A stretch of 64,000 nt of DNA from assembly GCA_009840005.1 (NCBI GenBank), contig VXOR01000061.1, positions 14,194 to 78,193 of the forward strand. Direction: 5' to 3'. The position numbers and the translations under genes were made by a program. Positions 60,811 to 64,000 of the stretch are shown here, piece by piece (within the stretch, counting starts at the first letter, position 1; each line of letters begins with the position of its first letter). Origin of the DNA: Gemmatimonadota bacterium. GTDB lineage: Bacteria > Latescibacterota > UBA2968 > UBA8231. The notes beneath the pieces were generated by a model. That model ran no database searches, was not told the DNA's origin, and worked only from the letters and a program-made list of their open reading frames with translations.

Positions 60811-61864
60811 ATGAACCCTAGCTTGAGACATTTGCTGATCGCTTGCTGCCTTGCCATCTGCGCCGTCTCCACGCTCGGAGCCCAAGCATTTCTCTGCGGC
60901 GGACACGCCCCAGCCGGGCCGCTATCCGCCGCCAAAATTGCCGCGGATGTACGGCTGTCCGTGCTGCCCGCTAGCGGCTCAATCTATATCCTGACAGTCT
61001 TCGCACGCTTCGCCGATGAAGCTCCTACACCTGTGCCCGCGTGGGCTGACCAGCTCTTTGACGCCGAGCGCGAGGGCAGCTTTGCCCACTTCTATCGCGC
61101 GATGTCCTTCCTCGACTTCTGGGCACACGACGCTTCTTACGCCCGTGCCCGAGGCGGCAATCTCGGCGACGCGAGCGATCTATTCGATGGAGTGCGCTAT
61201 CGCCGTCTCGCCGTCGAAACCAATCCCTCGACGCTGGCTACGCCGACGCTCAGCCAAGCGATCACGGGCCTGACCCTACAAAATATGCGACCGGATGGCG
61301 ACGGATTGGCGCTAGATGTGGTGATGCCGCGCTGGGGCGGGGCATTGCGCGAGGAGGTGCATTGGGCGGGCGAGGTGCTGATTGATGGCGATCTGACGGT
61401 TGCGCCCGCCGGCCGACTCGTGGTTTTCCGCAATACCCAGATCAGGGTGGCCGGATCGGACCGCTTACAGACCGGATTGGATCCCGCACGGACCGAACTC
61501 CACATACGCGGCGACTTCGTCATCCGCTCGGCCGCCATCTCGCAGATTGCCAATCGTTGTGGCGGACGCACCGACCGCCTTGCCGGACGACTTCGCGCTA
61601 TTGCACAATTTCCCCAACCCCTTCAACGCAGAGACGCAAATTGCCTACCGCTTGCCGCGAGAGGCGCGGGTGCGGCTGACTGTATTCAACGCCATCGGCC
61701 AGCCGGTGCGCCAACTGGTCAATGCTAGGCAGGCGGCGGGGACGCACTCGGTGACTTGGGATGGCCAAGACGACCGGGGTAGCCCGGTGGCGACGGGTAT
61801 TTATTTTTATCGGTTCGCCGCTGGTCCCTTCTATCAAGTGCGGCCGATGGTTCTACTCAAATAG
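60811..61864 (+). pseudogene. Remnant of a secreted M6-protease-like protein with FlgD-type tail
   Basis: The N-terminal part (signal peptide to about residue 26, then ILTVFARFADEAPTPVPAWA, SFAHFYRAMSFLDFW) resembles the pro-region of M6 metalloproteases, but no HExxH catalytic motif follows; the text passes to VRYRRLAVETNPSTLATPTL and a beta-rich part. Near 61550 the frame shifts by +1: LHNFPNPFNAETQIAYRLPR, FNAIGQPVRQLVNARQAAG and GIYFYRFAAG, a complete FlgD-like tail, are in the new frame. Both an internal deletion and a frameshift are present, so it is probably inactive. Confidence 0.7.
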
Positions 61865-61941
61865 CACTGAATCGTTTGACAGTTTTAGGCCCTCATGCGT
61901 ACTTAGAAGAGGGTATTTCAATCAATTGGGGAGAAAATTCC

Positions 61942-63078
61942 ATGAGCAAACTCAGAGTAGGCATGATCGGCGGTGGCGGCCCCGATTCCTTTTTCGGCAT
62001 GGTCCACAACCGCGCCATCGCGCTCGATGCCAGCCGCGAATTGGTCGCTGGTGCGCTGCGCTCCAACCCAGAGGCGGCCATGCGCGCGGCCTCCGACTAC
62101 GGCATTGAGGGTTATCCCACCTATCAGGCGCTGTTAGAGGCGGTGCAAAGCGGCGAGCAAGCCCTTGATTACGTTACCATCGTCACGCCCAACTTCGCCC
62201 ACTACGAGCCGGCCAAAGCCTTTTTGCAGGCCGGCATCCCAGTGCTCTGCGAAAAGCCCATCACCATGACGGTTGCCGAAGCCTGCGACTTGGCCCAGAT
62301 CGTCGAGCGCCAGCAGGTGCCCTTTGTGCTGGCCCATACCTACACGGGCCATCCCATGATGATGTTGGCCAAGGAAATGATCCACAGCGGCGAAATAGGC
62401 CAAGTCCGCAAGGTGGTTTCCTGGTACCATCAGGGCTGGCTGGCCACGGCACTGGAACAGACCGGCCAGCAGCAGGCGTCTTGGCGCACCGATCCCGCGC
62501 GCACGGGCATTTCCAATTGCGGCGGCGACATTGGCACGCACGCCTTTATCTCCGCGACTTGGGTGACCGGGCAGGCCGTCGAGCGAGTCTCGGCACGGCT
62601 CAACACCTTTGTCGAAGGCCGCGTGCTCGACGACGATTTCAACGTGATCGGCGAGCTGGAAAACGGCGGCACCGCGCTGATCACGGCCACGCAAATCGCG
62701 GTTGGCTACCGCAACGACAACGGCTTCCGCGTCTTCGGTACCAAAGGCTCCATCGAATGGCATCAGGAGCGGGCCGAATGCCTGCTAGTGCGCCACGGCG
62801 ATGGCCGCGACATTACCTACTGGATTGGTGCTGAATTCGACCTCCCCGCGTCGGTCGCCTCGTATTTGCGGGTCCCCTCGGGACACCACGAGGACTTCTT
62901 CCCAGCCTTGGCCAATCTCCACACCACCATTGAGCGGCTCATCCGCGCGCGCCGTGGCGAACAGGACGTGCCCGCGGCCTTTCCGCATCCGGGCGTGCAG
63001 GAGGGCGTAGCAGGCATGAAATTCGTCGCAGCCGCCGTAGAATCGTCCAACAACAGCAGCGCGTGGACGCAGGTTTAG
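61942..63078 (+). CDS. Gfo/Idh/MocA-family oxidoreductase
   Basis: A 378-aa NAD(P)-dependent sugar or inositol dehydrogenase. The Rossmann motif is VGMIGGGGPDSFFG; VLCEKPITMTVAEA is the family's EKP motif, and GGDIGTHAFISATWVTG carries the catalytic Asp/His of the C-terminal domain. The start 61942 has GGGAG 8 bp upstream. Its substrate is unknown. A hairpin follows the stop. Confidence 0.92.
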   Translation: MSKLRVGMIGGGGPDSFFGMVHNRAIALDASRELVAGALRSNPEAAMRAASDYGIEGYPTYQALLEAVQSGEQALDYVTIVTPNFAHYEPAKAFLQAGIPVLCEKPITMTVAEACDLAQIVERQQVPFVLAHTYTGHPMMMLAKEMIHSGEIGQVRKVVSWYHQGWLATALEQTGQQQASWRTDPARTGISNCGGDIGTHAFISATWVTGQAVERVSARLNTFVEGRVLDDDFNVIGELENGGTALITATQIAVGYRNDNGFRVFGTKGSIEWHQERAECLLVRHGDGRDITYWIGAEFDLPASVASYLRVPSGHHEDFFPALANLHTTIERLIRARRGEQDVPAAFPHPGVQEGVAGMKFVAAAVESSNNSSAWTQV

Positions 63079-63102
63079 CTTTGAAACTATGTAGGCTCCA
63101 TA

Positions 63103-63125
63103 GGAGTTCTAATGGATAGAACTCC
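63103..63125 (+). terminator. Hairpin after the oxidoreductase gene
   Basis: GGAGTTCTA, a 5-nt loop ATGGA, then TAGAACTCC, followed by ATAAACCCTTTT. A perfect 9-bp stem; the T-run is short and delayed, so terminator strength is doubtful. Confidence 0.4.
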
Positions 63126-63151
63126 ATAAACCCTTTTCAGGAGAATTTTCC

Positions 63152-64000
63152 ATGAAACTGTTTTACGCTGTCTGCATTGGGGCCGTCTTGTTCGCCGCCT
63201 GTGCCGACAAAGATCCCCTGTCCTCGACCGCGGACAGAGCAGGTAAGCCAACGGTCTCTTTAGAGCCGGCCGCTGGCTTGCCTGAACCTCGCAATCCAGC
63301 GGACTTCACAGTGCGGATCGAAAACATCGGTACGCTCCTTGCGCCCGGTGCATGGGTCGTGCAGCGCGGGGGGGCCCCCATCTTCCGAGTCGGCCAGCCC
63401 GACCGCGGCGCGGGTCTCGAAGCCCTCGCCGAGGACGGCAATCCAACGATGTTGGCCGCGAACTTTCCCAGAAACAGCGGGATTTTCAACACGCCAGTGG
63501 GAGCCGAAAGCCCCGGTCTGCTGACGCCTCTTATGGATACGGCTATGGACGTGGGCAACGCCTATGAGTTCAGCTTCACGGCCCGGCCGGGTGACCGGCT
63601 GTCTTTTGCCACCATGTTCGTGCAGTCCAACGACCTATTCTTAGCACCGGGCGAAATCGGCATTCCACTGTTCATCGACGGCCAGCCGATAAGCGACGAC
63701 GTCACTACTCTGATCGGGCTGTGGGACGCCGGTACAGAAGTCAACGAGGAGCCGGGCGTGGGTGAAAACCAAGCGCCGCGGCAAGCTGGCCCCAACACCG
63801 GTGTAGATGAAGGCGGTGCGGTGCGCTTAGTGGACGACATATACACCTATCCGGCCGTAGCTGAGATGGTAATTGTCACCATCACCTCCGAAGGCGGCGT
63901 ACCCCTCAGCGACATGGACGACGGAGACATGGACGGTGAGACCGACGGCGATGCCGATGCCGACAGCGATGGTGATGCCGACAGCGATGGTGATGCCGAC
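63152..64000 (+). CDS. Spondin-domain lipoprotein with Asp-rich tail (partial)
   Basis: The gene runs past the right edge (283 codons seen). AGGAG lies upstream of the ATG. The signal GAVLFAACADK has a lipobox-like AAC. Residues about 35-245 match the spondin N-terminal domain: FTVRIENIGTLLAPGAWVVQ, LSFATMFVQSNDLFLAPGEI and LWDAGTEVNEEPGVGENQAP. After it comes a tail of DGDAD/DSDG repeats. Spondin domains bind surface glycans or proteins; in bacteria their role is unknown. Confidence 0.88.
   Translation, partial: MKLFYAVCIGAVLFAACADKDPLSSTADRAGKPTVSLEPAAGLPEPRNPADFTVRIENIGTLLAPGAWVVQRGGAPIFRVGQPDRGAGLEALAEDGNPTMLAANFPRNSGIFNTPVGAESPGLLTPLMDTAMDVGNAYEFSFTARPGDRLSFATMFVQSNDLFLAPGEIGIPLFIDGQPISDDVTTLIGLWDAGTEVNEEPGVGENQAPRQAGPNTGVDEGGAVRLVDDIYTYPAVAEMVIVTITSEGGVPLSDMDDGDMDGETDGDADADSDGDADSDGDAD
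63956..64000 (+). repeat. 18-bp tandem repeat coding for DADSDG
   Basis: The unit GATGCCGACAGCGATGGT occurs at 63956-63973 and 63974-63991, with a half unit to 64000. It codes an acidic calcium-binding-like repeat that probably continues beyond the window. Confidence 0.85.

Noticed and set aside
63956..64000. Possible CRISPR-like repeat array
   Set aside because: The repeats are directly adjacent 18-mers in frame with a protein; there are no spacers and no cas genes.
1..64000. Insertion sequences or prophage
   Set aside because: No transposase, integrase, capsid or terminase gene was recognised; only non-coding palindromic or MITE-like elements are seen.

Overview
The window (64 kb, GC-rich, densely coding on both strands, no rRNA, tRNA or CRISPR seen) looks like a chromosomal segment of a Gram-negative bacterium from an uncultivated, environmental lineage. 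The gene mix points that way: two TonB-dependent receptors, an RND tripartite efflux system, many lipoprotein signals, FlgD-type Ig tails on secreted proteins, sulfatase, sialidase, several phytanoyl-CoA dioxygenase (PhyH) family proteins, DUF6785-type membrane proteins, a CRTAC1/ASPIC protein and a PQQ dehydrogenase. This combination is typical of Latescibacterota, Poribacteria and related marine or sponge-associated phyla; the phylum is inferred, not proven.

Layout. 1-1.7 kb: edge of a DUF4234 protein and a hypothetical/PIN pair. 1.7-11.1 kb: one minus-strand operon reading UDP-glucuronate decarboxylase, DUF6807 protein, outer-membrane factor, adaptor, RND pump, CRTAC1 lipoprotein; four of its junctions are 4-bp overlaps or short gaps. 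11.3-12 kb: VapBC with an operator. 12-15 kb: a PhyH protein and a BlaI/BlaR1-type regulatory pair with two palindromic operators. 15-18 kb: an AAA/DUF4143 ATPase lying between two copies of the leader of a DUF5060 glycosidase gene. 18-27.4 kb: a carbohydrate region with sulfatase, DUF6785 protein, sialidase-like protein, PhyH, mannonate dehydratase, HpcH/HpaI aldolase and a PhyH-HEAT fusion. 27.4-28.9 kb: a decayed region with a MITE-like element, a broken YefM/YoeB module and a fragment of the neighbouring permease. 28.9-36.2 kb: a giant M28-like/FtsX fusion, a second DUF6785 protein and a HAD hydrolase. 36.4-46 kb: collagen-like lipoprotein, retropepsin-like protease, Oar-like TonB receptor, outer-membrane protein, then an MsrP-like enzyme, secreted protein, shortened NupC-like transporter and PQQ dehydrogenase. 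46-55 kb: orphan HigA with toxin remnant, TIM-barrel-like protein, CHAD protein, second TonB receptor, STAS protein, DprE1/DprE2-like pair, HigBA. 55-64 kb: GlgB, lone DppC-like permease, TPR lipoprotein, LolB-like lipoprotein, a frameshifted and internally deleted M6-protease-like gene, Gfo/Idh/MocA oxidoreductase and a spondin-domain lipoprotein cut by the window end.

The most notable signals are not single genes. A short palindromic sequence family (core GAGCTC flanked by TTCG/CGAA) sits inside coding sequence at several loci and is translated in different frames, including as an apparent in-frame insertion in one of two DUF6785 paralogues. Longer palindromic or MITE-like repeats lie between genes. 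There are five toxin-antitoxin-type loci, two of them visibly broken. Several genes carry internal deletions or frameshifts (NupC-like, M6-like, YoeB), so the segment shows both mobile-repeat activity and gene decay.
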